DNA of 8,843 bases from Nitrosopumilales archaeon. GTDB taxonomy: Archaea > Thermoproteota > Nitrososphaeria > Nitrososphaerales > Nitrosopumilaceae. Positions 1-7,127 of the stretch are shown here, piece by piece (the stretch's first letter is position 1; each line of letters begins with the position of its first letter). The notes under the pieces are model-generated. The model was not told the origin of the DNA, searched no databases, and saw only the letters and a program-made list of their open reading frames with translations. The position numbers and the translations under genes are program-made. Location of the stretch: NCBI GenBank assembly GCA_016176745.1, contig JACOWO010000145.1:1-8843 (forward strand). Direction: 5' to 3'.

Positions 1-87
1 TACACAGCAACTGTGTTTGTCTGGGAGTCAGTAGATAACCCAACTGCACTATCACCAACCGTAACTACATCAATTAACGTAAGCTAA
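1..87 (+). CDS. C-terminal tail of an unidentified, probably exported protein (5' end outside window)
   Basis: Frame 1 is open from the first base to a TAA at 85-87 and encodes 28 residues. The tail is rich in Thr, Ser and Val with alternating hydrophobic residues (starting YTATVFVWES, ending TTSINVS). That composition is typical of beta-sandwich domains of secreted or cell-surface archaeal proteins, but this is inference from composition only. No family can be named from so short a piece. It is on the same strand as meaB and is followed by a 114-bp gap, so it is probably a separate transcription unit. The competing explanation is chance: a 28-codon open frame is not rare, but the composition is protein-like. 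Confidence 0.5.
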   Translation, partial: YTATVFVWESVDNPTALSPTVTTSINVS

Positions 88-201
88 GACTAGAAAAAAC
101 AAATATCTACTCATAATCAAATTCTTCATTATTCTGAAAATGAGTAACTTAGATAGTGTTAGTTGGTAAGATTTTATTGTGGTTAAAGGTGATAACTATA
201 T
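88..201 (+). promoter_or_regulatory. Intergenic leader upstream of meaB, with strong ribosome binding site
   Basis: This 114-bp AT-rich gap should hold the promoter of the meaB-mutase-epimerase cluster. AGGTGAT at 187-193 is a long match to the archaeal Shine-Dalgarno consensus and lies 8 nt before the TTG at 202, which fixes that start. ATTTTATTG (171-179) is an A/T-rich candidate TATA element, but it sits so close to the gene that its transcript would exclude the Shine-Dalgarno, so the true promoter may lie further upstream. TACTCAT (108-114) and ATGAGTA (140-146) form a perfect 7-bp inverted repeat around 25 nt. It could be an operator or the 3' end of the upstream gene, or chance. Confidence 0.4.
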
Positions 202-1119
202 TTGGAATTAATATCTGATTTAAAAAAAGGGAAACGACAAGCTATTGCAAAAGCTATCTCAATTATTGAAAATAATAAAAGTGAATCAAAAAAATTAATC
301 AAAAAAATATTCAAAGAATCTGGAAATTCAATAATCATTGGTATAACAGGTCCTGCTGGTGCGGGGAAAAGTTCACTGATAAACAAAACTGTTCTTGAAC
401 TAAAGAAACTAGGAATTACTCCAGCTGTTTTGGCAATAGACCCAACAAGTCATGTGTCAGGTGGTGCAATTTTAGGTGATAGAGTAAGAATGATCGAATC
501 CACAGATTCTGGCACATACATTCGGAGTATTGCCTCAAGGGGGGCAAGTGGAGCTATTTCACGTTCAATAAGAAACAGTATTCGTGTTTTGGAATATGCC
601 AATTTTGATCCAATAATTATTGAAAGTATTGGTGCCGGTCAAACTGAAATCGAAATATCAAACATTGCAGATATTACCGTTGTTGTTTTCAATCCTCATA
701 CGGGTGACAGTATCCAAACTATAAAGGCAGGGCTTACAGAAATTGGCGACATTTACATAGTAAATAAGAGTGATTTGGATGGCGCATCACAACTATATGA
801 TGCAGTACAGGATTACATTGGTAGTGTATCATCTGATAAAATCACAGTGTTAAAAACATCGACAAAAACAAACGAAGGGATTTCAAAATTTGCCAAAAAA
901 CTTAAAGATCTAATGAAAGAAAAACGAAAGACAAAAAAAGAAAAAGAAAAACAATGTCTAGAATTTGAGTTAAGAGACATTATTTTAAATAACATAAAAG
1001 AAAAAATTGACTTCATGTCAGATAACAAAATCTATGATAAATATCTAAAACTTGTACAGACAAAGAAAATGAATCCAATTGATGCCGCTGACAAAATTTC
1101 AAAATTAATCATAAAGTGA
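202..1119 (+). CDS. meaB: MeaB/ArgK-type GTPase, chaperone of methylmalonyl-CoA mutase
   Basis: This is a 305-residue G3E-family P-loop GTPase. In studied bacteria, MeaB gates adenosylcobalamin loading into methylmalonyl-CoA mutase and protects or reactivates the enzyme in the cytoplasm. Visible motifs, in order, are Walker A GPAGAGKSS (50-58), the family block AIDPTSHVSGGAILGDRVRM (about 78-97), SIASRGASG (109-117), the switch motif ESIGAGQTE (141-149), and the guanine-specificity motif NKSD (188-191). A charged helical C-terminus follows, fitting the dimerisation arm. Length is slightly below the usual 320-335. The start is TTG: an in-frame stop lies at 193-195, a Shine-Dalgarno lies 8 nt upstream, and the next Met (97) would remove Walker A. 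The stop abuts the mutase gene, supporting translational coupling. Older annotations call this family LAO/AO (lysine-arginine-ornithine) transport ATPase, which the context contradicts. Confidence 0.95.
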   Translation: MELISDLKKGKRQAIAKAISIIENNKSESKKLIKKIFKESGNSIIIGITGPAGAGKSSLINKTVLELKKLGITPAVLAIDPTSHVSGGAILGDRVRMIESTDSGTYIRSIASRGASGAISRSIRNSIRVLEYANFDPIIIESIGAGQTEIEISNIADITVVVFNPHTGDSIQTIKAGLTEIGDIYIVNKSDLDGASQLYDAVQDYIGSVSSDKITVLKTSTKTNEGISKFAKKLKDLMKEKRKTKKEKEKQCLEFELRDIILNNIKEKIDFMSDNKIYDKYLKLVQTKKMNPIDAADKISKLIIK

Positions 1120-1124
1120 TAAAA

Positions 1125-2711
1125 ATGAAGGGAAAAAAACCTGAAAGAGAGAAAGAATTTTTCACAGACTCTAACATTCCAGTAAAACGAACATATTATA
1201 ATTCAACACCAAAAAGTGAAGAACCCGGCAAATATCCATTTACTAGAGGAATTCACGAAAATATGTATCGTGAAAGGTTTTGGACAATGCGACAGTATTC
1301 TGGCTTTGGTGATGCAGTTCATACAAACAAACGATTCAAGTTTATGCTAGAAAATGGGCAAACCGGTCTTAGCATGGCTTTTGATCTTCCAACACAAATA
1401 GGATATGATCCAGACACCTCAGCAGCTGAAGGCGAAGTTGGAAAAGTTGGAGTATCAATTGCATCATTAAAGGATATGATGACTGCATTCGATGGAATAC
1501 CGCTTGGAAAGATCAGTACCTCAATGACAATAAATTCAACTGCTTCCACATTACTTTCATATTATATTGCTGTAGGTGAATCACAAGGATTTACAAGTGA
1601 ACAACTAAGAGGCACAACACAAAATGACATTTTAAAAGAATACATTGCACGTAACACCTACATTTATCCACCGAAACCCTCAATGCGTCTAATTGGAGAC
1701 ATGATTCAATATTGTGCGCAAAAAGTGCCGCAATGGTACCCAATATCAATTTCAGGCTATCATATGAGAGAAGCAGGTGCAACAGCTGTTCAAGAAATTG
1801 CCTTTACACTTGCAAATGCAATTGAATACATACAAACATGTCTTGATCGTGGCCTTAAGATTGATGATTTTGCTCCAAGACTTTCATTTTTCTTTTGCTG
1901 TACAATTGAATTTTTTGAAGAAGTTGCCAAGTTTAGGGTAGCCAGAAAAATATATGCAAAAATACTCAAAGAAAAGTTTCATGCAAAAGATCCAAAATCA
2001 ATGCAGCTTAAATTTCATGTACAAACAAGCGGTGAGTCATTAACTGCCCAACAACCAGATAATAATATTGTACGAGTTGCAATACAATCAATGGCTGCAG
2101 TTCTTGGTGGTGCACAGTCCCTTCATACAAATTCACGTGATGAAGCACTTGCATTACCTACAGAAGAATCTGCCAAAATAGCCTTGAGAACGCAACAAAT
2201 TGTTGCACATGAAAGTGGGATGACAAAAACTGTTGATCCAATGGCAGGCTCGCATTATTTAGATTATCTTTGTGATGAAATTGAAGATAGAACTTGGCAA
2301 TATCTAAAAAAAATTGAAAAAATTGGAGGATCACTAAAAGCAATTGAAAAAGGCTTTTTCCAATCAGAAATACGGCAAAACGCATATCGACTAAAAAAAG
2401 AAATTGATTCTAATCAGAGAATTATAGTAGGAGTAAACAAGTTTGTAGATGACTCAACACAATCACAAAACCTACTAAAGATTGATGATTCAATTGGTAT
2501 AAAACAAGCAAAAGAAATCAAAAAGATTCGTAGTACACGTGACAACAAGAAAGTTGAAGGCTGTCTGTCAAAGATGAAAAAGGCAGCAGAAAAAGAAGAA
2601 AATCTCATGCCTTACATACTAGCATCTGTGAAGGCTTTTGCAACAACTGGTGAAATTAGTAACACTTTCAGAGAAGTTTTTGGTGAATACAGACCAAAAG
2701 AGGTTTTTTAA
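1125..2711 (+). CDS. mcmA: Methylmalonyl-CoA mutase, large (catalytic) subunit
   Basis: This enzyme rearranges (R)-methylmalonyl-CoA to succinyl-CoA with adenosylcobalamin. In autotrophic archaea it links the 3-hydroxypropionate and 4-hydroxybutyrate halves of the carbon fixation cycle. The 528 residues form the substrate-binding TIM-barrel domain and helical linker only. There is no DxHxxG cobalamin-binding domain, so a separate small subunit is required and it is not in this window. Residues matching Propionibacterium Tyr89, Arg207 and His244 are present: Y58 (TMRQYSGF), R176 (ARNTYIYPP) and H213 (SISGYHM). The Tyr and Arg argue for methylmalonyl-CoA over isobutyryl- or 2-hydroxyisobutyryl-CoA. 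Further blocks are FAPRLSFFF, QTSGESLT and QSLHTNS. The C-terminus has the usual ENLMPYI and FGEYR motifs. ATG 1125 follows AGTGAT by 4 nt; a GTG at 1116, overlapping the meaB stop, would add three residues. Confidence 0.96.
   Translation: MKGKKPEREKEFFTDSNIPVKRTYYNSTPKSEEPGKYPFTRGIHENMYRERFWTMRQYSGFGDAVHTNKRFKFMLENGQTGLSMAFDLPTQIGYDPDTSAAEGEVGKVGVSIASLKDMMTAFDGIPLGKISTSMTINSTASTLLSYYIAVGESQGFTSEQLRGTTQNDILKEYIARNTYIYPPKPSMRLIGDMIQYCAQKVPQWYPISISGYHMREAGATAVQEIAFTLANAIEYIQTCLDRGLKIDDFAPRLSFFFCCTIEFFEEVAKFRVARKIYAKILKEKFHAKDPKSMQLKFHVQTSGESLTAQQPDNNIVRVAIQSMAAVLGGAQSLHTNSRDEALALPTEESAKIALRTQQIVAHESGMTKTVDPMAGSHYLDYLCDEIEDRTWQYLKKIEKIGGSLKAIEKGFFQSEIRQNAYRLKKEIDSNQRIIVGVNKFVDDSTQSQNLLKIDDSIGIKQAKEIKKIRSTRDNKKVEGCLSKMKKAAEKEENLMPYILASVKAFATTGEISNTFREVFGEYRPKEVF
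2700..2704 (+). promoter_or_regulatory. Ribosome binding site of methylmalonyl-CoA epimerase
   Basis: GAGGT lies 8 nt before the ATG at 2713, inside the last codons of the mutase gene. The spacing equals that of meaB. It supports the 131-residue epimerase start over a longer in-frame ATG at 2638, which would lie within the mutase gene. Confidence 0.6.
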
Positions 2712-2712
2712 G

Positions 2713-3108
2713 ATGAAAATTGATCATATTGCAATTGCAGTAAATAACGTAGAATCTGCAGCAAAAGAGTATCAGCAAGCATTAGGTATTGATAATGTAG
2801 AATTTGAAACAATAGAGTCTGAGGGAGTAAAAATTGCAATAATCCCTCTTGATAATGGACGAATTGAGCTAATGGAGCCAACAAATGACTCAAGCCCAAT
2901 TAAAAAATTTCTTGAAAAAAGAGGCGAGGGATTACACCATATGGCACTTGAAACAGATAACATTGAAGGCGAAGTTAAACGAATGCAAGGTTGTGGAATT
3001 CAATTTCTTGGGAAAATAAGATCTGGCTCTGCTGGGACAAAAGTTACTTTTATCCACCCAAAATCATTATGTGGTGTTTTAGCAGAACTCTGTTCACATC
3101 CAAAATAA
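2713..3108 (+). CDS. mce: Methylmalonyl-CoA epimerase
   Basis: This 131-residue protein of the vicinal oxygen chelate (glyoxalase/bleomycin-resistance) fold interconverts (S)- and (R)-methylmalonyl-CoA. It supplies the mutase with its substrate after propionyl-CoA carboxylation. Two beta-alpha-beta-beta-beta modules are visible. Metal ligands are expected at H5 (KIDHIAIAV), E52 (RIELMEP), one of H75/H76 (GLHHMAL) and E125 (VLAELC). E52 is the Glu variant of the Gln found in the Propionibacterium enzyme. The family signatures SPIKKFLEKRGEGLHH and FIHPKS...GVL are present, and the length is typical. It starts 1 nt after the mutase stop, so the genes are surely co-transcribed. It ends 8 bp from the stop of the convergent regulator gene, with no clear terminator between them. 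Confidence 0.95.
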   Translation: MKIDHIAIAVNNVESAAKEYQQALGIDNVEFETIESEGVKIAIIPLDNGRIELMEPTNDSSPIKKFLEKRGEGLHHMALETDNIEGEVKRMQGCGIQFLGKIRSGSAGTKVTFIHPKSLCGVLAELCSHPK

Positions 3109-3116
3109 ATTAAAAT

Positions 3117-3671
3117 TTACTCCATCATTTTCAAAGTATCTGATGCAGTTATAATGCCACAAATTTTTGAATTTTTAGAGACAAGTATGCATTTTGAAAA
3201 TCTAATCAAAGGAACAAGTGCATTAGCTGGTGTTTTGTAATCTACTATTGGAGGAGACACCTCCATAACTTCTGATAGTTTTATTTTTTTCCAATGTTCT
3301 TCGTTTTCTTCTAGATGTTTTACTATGCCATCTTCTGTTACGACTCCTATTGGTTCTTTATCATTAAATATTGGAATTTGACTTATAGAACGTCTTCGCA
3401 TCAGTTTTATTGCGTCATGTAAAGAGTTGGTTGGTTTTAATTTTATAACTTCTTTACTACAAATATCCCCTGCTTTATTTGGTGAAAGTGTTCCCTCCAA
3501 TGTTGCAAGACTGTCAAATATTTTTCTAGCTGTATCATAACTTGGATGTGTACGCCCAGATTCAATTTGATTAATCATTGATGTACTGACATCAACCATG
3601 TTTGCTAATTGTTTTTGTGTTAAGCCTAGCTTTATTCTTGCTGGTCTTATAGAATCTAACCTTGGAAGCAT
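3117..3671 (-). CDS. Transcriptional regulator: XRE-type helix-turn-helix plus CBS domain pair
   Basis: This 184-residue predicted cytoplasmic regulator has an XRE/Cro-type helix-turn-helix at about residues 8-55 (LGLTQKQLANMV then STSMINQIESGRTHPS, the recognition-helix region). A CBS (Bateman) pair follows at about 66-120 and 131-184 (QIPIFNDKEPIGVVTEDGIV; LVSKNSKICGIITASDTL). CBS pairs usually bind adenine nucleotides or S-adenosylmethionine, so this may tune transcription to energy or methyl-donor status; the ligand and targets are not visible. It lies 35 bp downstream of ppdK on the same strand, and that gap holds two dyad sequences that could be its own operator. The ATG at 3671 has no clear Shine-Dalgarno. 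Architecture is confident; function is inference. Confidence 0.85.
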   Translation of the reverse strand: MLPRLDSIRPARIKLGLTQKQLANMVDVSTSMINQIESGRTHPSYDTARKIFDSLATLEGTLSPNKAGDICSKEVIKLKPTNSLHDAIKLMRRRSISQIPIFNDKEPIGVVTEDGIVKHLEENEEHWKKIKLSEVMEVSPPIVDYKTPANALVPLIRFSKCILVSKNSKICGIITASDTLKMME

Positions 3672-3679
3672 CTTTATCT

Positions 3680-3705
3680 AATTAAAATCTTAATTCAGAT
3701 ATCTG
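3680..3705 (-). promoter_or_regulatory. Two adjacent dyads before the HTH-CBS gene (candidate operator)
   Basis: Between the ppdK stop and the regulator start lie CAGATATCTG (3696-3705, a perfect 10-bp palindrome) and the inverted repeat AATTAA/TTAATT (3680-3685 and 3690-3695, 4-nt spacer). XRE regulators bind such dyads and many repress themselves, so an autoregulatory site is plausible. AT-rich palindromes also arise readily by chance here, and no promoter element is clear. Confidence 0.3.
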
Positions 3706-3706
3706 G

Positions 3707-4981
3707 TTATCGTTTTTTGGACTTTTTTTCTAATAATACAGCTTGAGCTGCAGATACTATGGCAATTGGAATTCTATGAGGTGAGGCGCTAACATAGCTG
3801 AGCTTAGAGTTATGACAAAATACTATTGATTTTGGGTCTCCTCCATGTTCTCCGCATACGCCGATTTCAAGTCCTGCTTTTACTTTTCTACCTTTCTCAA
3901 TACCACTTTTCATTAAACTTCCAACCCCATTCACATCAATTGATTGGAATGGACTCAGGTCAAGCATCTCTTTTTCAAGATATTCAGGGAGGAATTTTGC
4001 TTCAGCGTCTTCCCTACTAAAACTAAACACTGCTTGAGTGAGATCATTTGTTCCAAAACTAAAAAATTCTGCCGTTTTTGCAAGCTCATCTGCAGTAAGA
4101 CATGCTCTTACCACTTCAAGCATTGTTCCAAAATTTACTTTTAGTTTCATTTTATACTTTTTTTCTATTTCAGATTTTATACGATTATGAATTTGCTTGA
4201 TGTGATTAAGCTCAGACAGACTTCCTACTTGTGGCACCATAATTTGTGGATGTGCATTAACTTTTTGTCTGACAAGCTCTGCTGCTGCCTCAAATACCGC
4301 ATTTATTTGCATTTCATAAATTTCAGGATATGTTATCCCGACTCTTACGCCCCGATGTCCCATCATTGGATTGATTTCTGAAAGCTCCCTTGCACGTTCC
4401 AATAATTGTTTAGTATCTTCAATCTCTTGCGTAGAATTTGTTTTTTCTAATCTATGGATTTTGTTCATTAGCTCTTCTGGATTTGGAAGAAACTCATGTA
4501 GCGGTGGGTCCAGTAATCGAATAGTAACAGGATATCCTTCCATCTTTTTTAAAATTTTAATAAAATCACTTTTTTGTAATTCACCTAATTTTTCTAGTAT
4601 TAATTTACGTTCTTCTAGAGTTTTTGCCATAATCATATCAACAAATAATCCAATCCTGTCTCGTGCATTGAACATTCTTTCGGTTCTACAAAGACCAATT
4701 CCTTTTGCACCATATTCTCTTGCTAAAGATGCAGCATCTGGCGTGTCTGCATTAGCTCTAACTCCAATCTTTTTTATTTTCTCTGACCATGAAAGTATAG
4801 TCTTAAAATCTTCAGTAATTTTAGGCTCTACTGTAGGTATTTCTCCTACAAAAATTTCACCACTACTACCATCAATTGTAATTGCATCTCCCTCAAAAAT
4901 TGTCTTGCTATTTGCAATACATTTTTTATTTTCATAATCAATCTTCAAGTCGGCACATCCAACAATGCATGGTTTTCCCAT
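3707..4981 (-). CDS. ppdK: Pyruvate, phosphate dikinase, C-terminal part (gene broken)
   Basis: This piece holds the end of the swivelling phosphohistidine domain and the whole PEP/pyruvate-binding TIM barrel. PPDK interconverts pyruvate + ATP + Pi and PEP + AMP + PPi, the entry to gluconeogenesis here. Visible are GLCRTERMF (R99), IRLLDPPLHEF (R155), NPMMGHRG, FFSFGTNDLTQ (N312, D313) and GVCGEHGGDP with the catalytic C376. The first possible start is the ATG at 4981, but the homologous reading continues upstream to about 5059 and includes GGKTSHAAVVARG with the phospho-accepting His. That stretch has no start codon and an in-frame stop at 5069-5071. Translated alone from 4981, this product lacks its catalytic His and would be inactive. 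The stop lies 35 bp before the HTH-CBS gene. Confidence 0.9.
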   Translation of the reverse strand: MGKPCIVGCADLKIDYENKKCIANSKTIFEGDAITIDGSSGEIFVGEIPTVEPKITEDFKTILSWSEKIKKIGVRANADTPDAASLAREYGAKGIGLCRTERMFNARDRIGLFVDMIMAKTLEERKLILEKLGELQKSDFIKILKKMEGYPVTIRLLDPPLHEFLPNPEELMNKIHRLEKTNSTQEIEDTKQLLERARELSEINPMMGHRGVRVGITYPEIYEMQINAVFEAAAELVRQKVNAHPQIMVPQVGSLSELNHIKQIHNRIKSEIEKKYKMKLKVNFGTMLEVVRACLTADELAKTAEFFSFGTNDLTQAVFSFSREDAEAKFLPEYLEKEMLDLSPFQSIDVNGVGSLMKSGIEKGRKVKAGLEIGVCGEHGGDPKSIVFCHNSKLSYVSASPHRIPIAIVSAAQAVLLEKKSKKR

Positions 4982-6302
4982 TCCTCTTGCTACAACTGCT
5001 GCATGAGATGTTTTCCCTCCTCGGCTTGTAAGGATCCCAACAGATGCAAAAAAAGCAGGAAGCCCTCTTTACATCAAATACTACAACCCCACTTGCAGCA
5101 CCGGGGGATGCAGCTATACCTTTTGCAACTTTATCATGATTTTTTGAACTATTTTGATCAATTGTTTTATGCAATAGCTGCTCAAGCTGCTCTGCATGTA
5201 ATCTGAGCAACGCTCTATCTTTTGTGATTAGTTTTTCTTTGACCATATCTACTGATGTTTTTACCATGCTAACTGCATTCATTTTTGCGGAACGTGTTTG
5301 TAAAAGATAGAATCTTCCTTGCTCTACAGTAAATTCGATGTCTTGTGGTTCTTTGTAATACTTCTCAAGTTTACTACATGTTTTCAGTAACTGATTATAC
5401 GTTTCAGGAATCTCTTTTTTCATCTCATCTACTTGTTTCGGCGTTCTAATTCCAGCTACAACATCTTCTCCTTGAGCATTTATGAGATATTCGCCAAAAA
5501 TCTTGTTTGTACCATCCCCAGGATTTCGTGTAAATATGACTCCTGTAGAGCTATCATTTCCCATATTTCCAAATGCCATTGCAACAACATTTACTGCTGT
5601 TCCGTCAGCAATGTCTTTTGTAATGTTGTTTTTTTCGCGATATACTAAGGCTCTCTCGCCCATCCAACTGTTAAAAACCGCCTTTATTGCTAGCTCAAGT
5701 TGTTCATCGGGATTTGAAGGAAAAGGCATTCCTGTATGCTCTTCGCAGATCTTCATATATTGTGAAACTATGTTTCTTAACGACATCTCATTTAGTTCGC
5801 TATCTAATTCAACGCCTTGATTTTTTTTGGCATTTTCTAAAACTCCATCAAATCTTTTATCATCAACTCCAAATACCACTTTACCAAATAATTGAACAAA
5901 TCTTCGATACGAATCCCACGCAAACCTTGGGTTGTTGCTTTTTTTTGCAAGACCTTGTACAGTATCATCATTTAGACCTAAATTCAAAATAGTGTCCATC
6001 ATGCCTGGCATCGATATAGCTGCGCCAGATCGTACCGAAACAAGCAACGGATTTTCCTTAGAACTCCATTTTTTCCCAGTGCGTTTTTCTATTTTTACAA
6101 TGTTTTTCTTAACTTCAGAAAGAAGATGATGTGGTAATTTTTTGTTATGTTTGTAATAGTTTTTACAAACCTCGGTTGTAATAACAAATCCTGGAGGTAC
6201 TGGCAACTTTAATCTCGTCATTTCGCACAAGCCAGCACCTTTGCCACCTAGGAGTTTTTTGTTTTTACCGTCGCCTTCGTTAAAAAAATACACTTGCTTC
6301 AT
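4938..6302 (-). CDS. ppdK: Pyruvate, phosphate dikinase, N-terminal part (gene broken)
   Basis: This is the ATP-grasp nucleotide-binding half of PPDK: YFFNEGDGKNKKLLGGKGAG (5-24), LPVPPGFVITTE, VSVRSGAAISMPGMMDTILN, NPRFAWDSYRRF, TGVIFTRNP, EYLINAQGEDVVAG, then the linker and AASPGAASG (397-405) opening the phosphohistidine domain. Homology stops at about residue 412-413 (FDVK). The remaining 42 residues, to the TGA at 4938, are out-of-frame sequence and not a real domain. With the downstream part the locus spans 2,596 bp, close to a full PPDK of about 880 residues minus about 21. AAAGGAT ends about 5 nt before the ATG. It lies 33 bp after tpiA on the same strand, so the two are probably co-transcribed. 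If the break is an artefact, the two parts form one normal gene. Confidence 0.92.
   Translation of the reverse strand: MKQVYFFNEGDGKNKKLLGGKGAGLCEMTRLKLPVPPGFVITTEVCKNYYKHNKKLPHHLLSEVKKNIVKIEKRTGKKWSSKENPLLVSVRSGAAISMPGMMDTILNLGLNDDTVQGLAKKSNNPRFAWDSYRRFVQLFGKVVFGVDDKRFDGVLENAKKNQGVELDSELNEMSLRNIVSQYMKICEEHTGMPFPSNPDEQLELAIKAVFNSWMGERALVYREKNNITKDIADGTAVNVVAMAFGNMGNDSSTGVIFTRNPGDGTNKIFGEYLINAQGEDVVAGIRTPKQVDEMKKEIPETYNQLLKTCSKLEKYYKEPQDIEFTVEQGRFYLLQTRSAKMNAVSMVKTSVDMVKEKLITKDRALLRLHAEQLEQLLHKTIDQNSSKNHDKVAKGIAASPGAASGVVVFDVKRASCFFCICWDPYKPRRENISCSSCSKRNGKTMHCWMCRLED
5056..5072 (-). other. ppdK: Deletion and frame break in ppdK
   Basis: Reading leftward on the - strand, N-terminal homology ends at FDVK (5067) and resumes one frame over at PAFFASVGILT (from 5059). 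From ASPGAA to GILT there are 21 fewer residues than in Clostridium symbiosum PPDK as I recall that sequence. The conserved segment resembling ILVR.ETSPED is absent from all frames. The frame offset implies a loss of a multiple of three plus two bases (about 62-65 nt). A run of seven T follows at 5054-5048, but a homopolymer error alone cannot remove 20 residues. Confidence 0.85.
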
Positions 6303-6335
6303 GATTTATCCTTTGATTATCAAATTCAGGGTGTT

Positions 6336-6992
6336 TTATATCATTGCCTTGGAAAACTCTACAATTATTTTTTCCCAATTTTTTGATTTGATGATCCCGC
6401 TTGCAACAAGTATGCCTTTTGCACCAAGCTGAATAGCTTTTTCTACATCCTCTCCTGAAACAATTCCTGCACCACATAACAACCTTGTTGAATTATTTGC
6501 ATTTTTGACTACGGCAACAGCTTTTGTGATAAGTTCAGGTTTTTCTTTTGACACGGCTTTTCCAGAACCAATCAGCTCCGGTGGTTCAATTGCAATGTAG
6601 TTTGGATTTAGTTTCGCATATTTTTGTGCTTCAGCTATATTTTTCACACAAACAACTGACATCATTTTCAGTTTTTGTAGCCTTGAAACTAGTTGTTTAA
6701 TGTCGTTGCTTGGAATTCTATGTTCACTATGGTTGATCAATGAACCTGCAACTTTTGACATTTTTAGTAATTCTGGAATTATAAAACCTGTGGTACTTCC
6801 TACAGATACATTATCTACATGTTGAGCCAAGACTGGGATTGAAAGATCAGTTATTTTTGTTAAAAGATGATGTGGCGGTGCTAAAGCGATCTTTATTTTG
6901 TATTTTTTGGAAATTCTTTCAATTATTTTAGCTAATTTTACTACTTTGTCTCCTGATATCTCTTCATAGTTTTTACAATTAATGATAAACAA
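6336..6992 (-). CDS. tpiA: Triosephosphate isomerase, archaeal type
   Basis: This enzyme interconverts dihydroxyacetone phosphate and glyceraldehyde 3-phosphate, serving gluconeogenesis in an autotroph. At 218 residues it matches the short archaeal TIM barrel (about 220-225) and not the 250-residue bacterial or eukaryotic form. Catalytic residues are visible: N5 and K7 (INCKNY), H88 (LINHSEHR) and the base E136 (AIEPPELIGSG, including the mobile loop). The phosphate-binding glycines are in LLCGAGI (171-177) and GILVASG (193-199). The start is TTG at 6992: an in-frame stop lies seven codons upstream and no other start codon lies between. No Shine-Dalgarno is visible, so the transcript may be leaderless, with AAATATTA at about 7017-7024 as a possible TATA element. 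It is the first gene of the likely tpiA-ppdK-regulator unit. Confidence 0.94.
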   Translation of the reverse strand: MFIINCKNYEEISGDKVVKLAKIIERISKKYKIKIALAPPHHLLTKITDLSIPVLAQHVDNVSVGSTTGFIIPELLKMSKVAGSLINHSEHRIPSNDIKQLVSRLQKLKMMSVVCVKNIAEAQKYAKLNPNYIAIEPPELIGSGKAVSKEKPELITKAVAVVKNANNSTRLLCGAGIVSGEDVEKAIQLGAKGILVASGIIKSKNWEKIIVEFSKAMI

Positions 6993-7095
6993 TGCATCAT
7001 ATAATAGAAATTATGGTAATATTTGTTGTTCAGACATTATGATTATGTACGAATCCTACGTAAGGCTTTTTTTATTATGTGTGTAGTGGTTATTA

Positions 7096-7110
7096 GCATT
7101 CATTGAATGC
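7096..7110. repeat. Perfect odd palindrome, 7-bp arms
   Basis: GCATTCA (7096-7102) and TGAATGC (7104-7110) are exact reverse complements around a single T. As RNA only a 5-bp stem with a 5-nt loop could form, so a dimeric DNA-binding protein site is as likely as a hairpin. It lies about 100 bp upstream of tpiA. Confidence 0.5.
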
Positions 7111-7127
7111 GTCTGCCATGCCAAAGT

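Noticed and set aside
2638..2712. Longer N-terminus for the epimerase from an in-frame ATG at 2638
   Set aside because: It overlaps the conserved end of the mutase, adds residues unlike the family, and GAGGT is correctly placed for the ATG at 2713.
4371..4937. Long + strand open frame of 188 codons opposite ppdK, and a similar one at 5482-5820
   Set aside because: They are antisense shadows of strongly conserved PPDK coding sequence, with no ribosome binding site and no recognisable protein features.
4938..5066. Cysteine-rich tail at the end of the N-terminal ppdK product (CFFCICW, CSSCS, MHCWMC)
   Set aside because: It is the ppdK His-domain DNA read in the wrong frame; the other frame gives the conserved GGKTSHAAVVARG block. 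It is not a metal-binding domain.
7048..7073. Small TACG/CGTA dyad followed by seven T, like a + strand intrinsic terminator
   Set aside because: No + strand gene ends nearby and the stem is only 4 bp. It could at most end an antisense transcript.
7040..7110. Possible tRNA: TAGTGGTTATTAGC resembles a D-arm and GTACGAATCC a T-loop
   Set aside because: The pieces are in the wrong order on either strand, no 7-nt anticodon loop closes, and no acceptor stem pairs.
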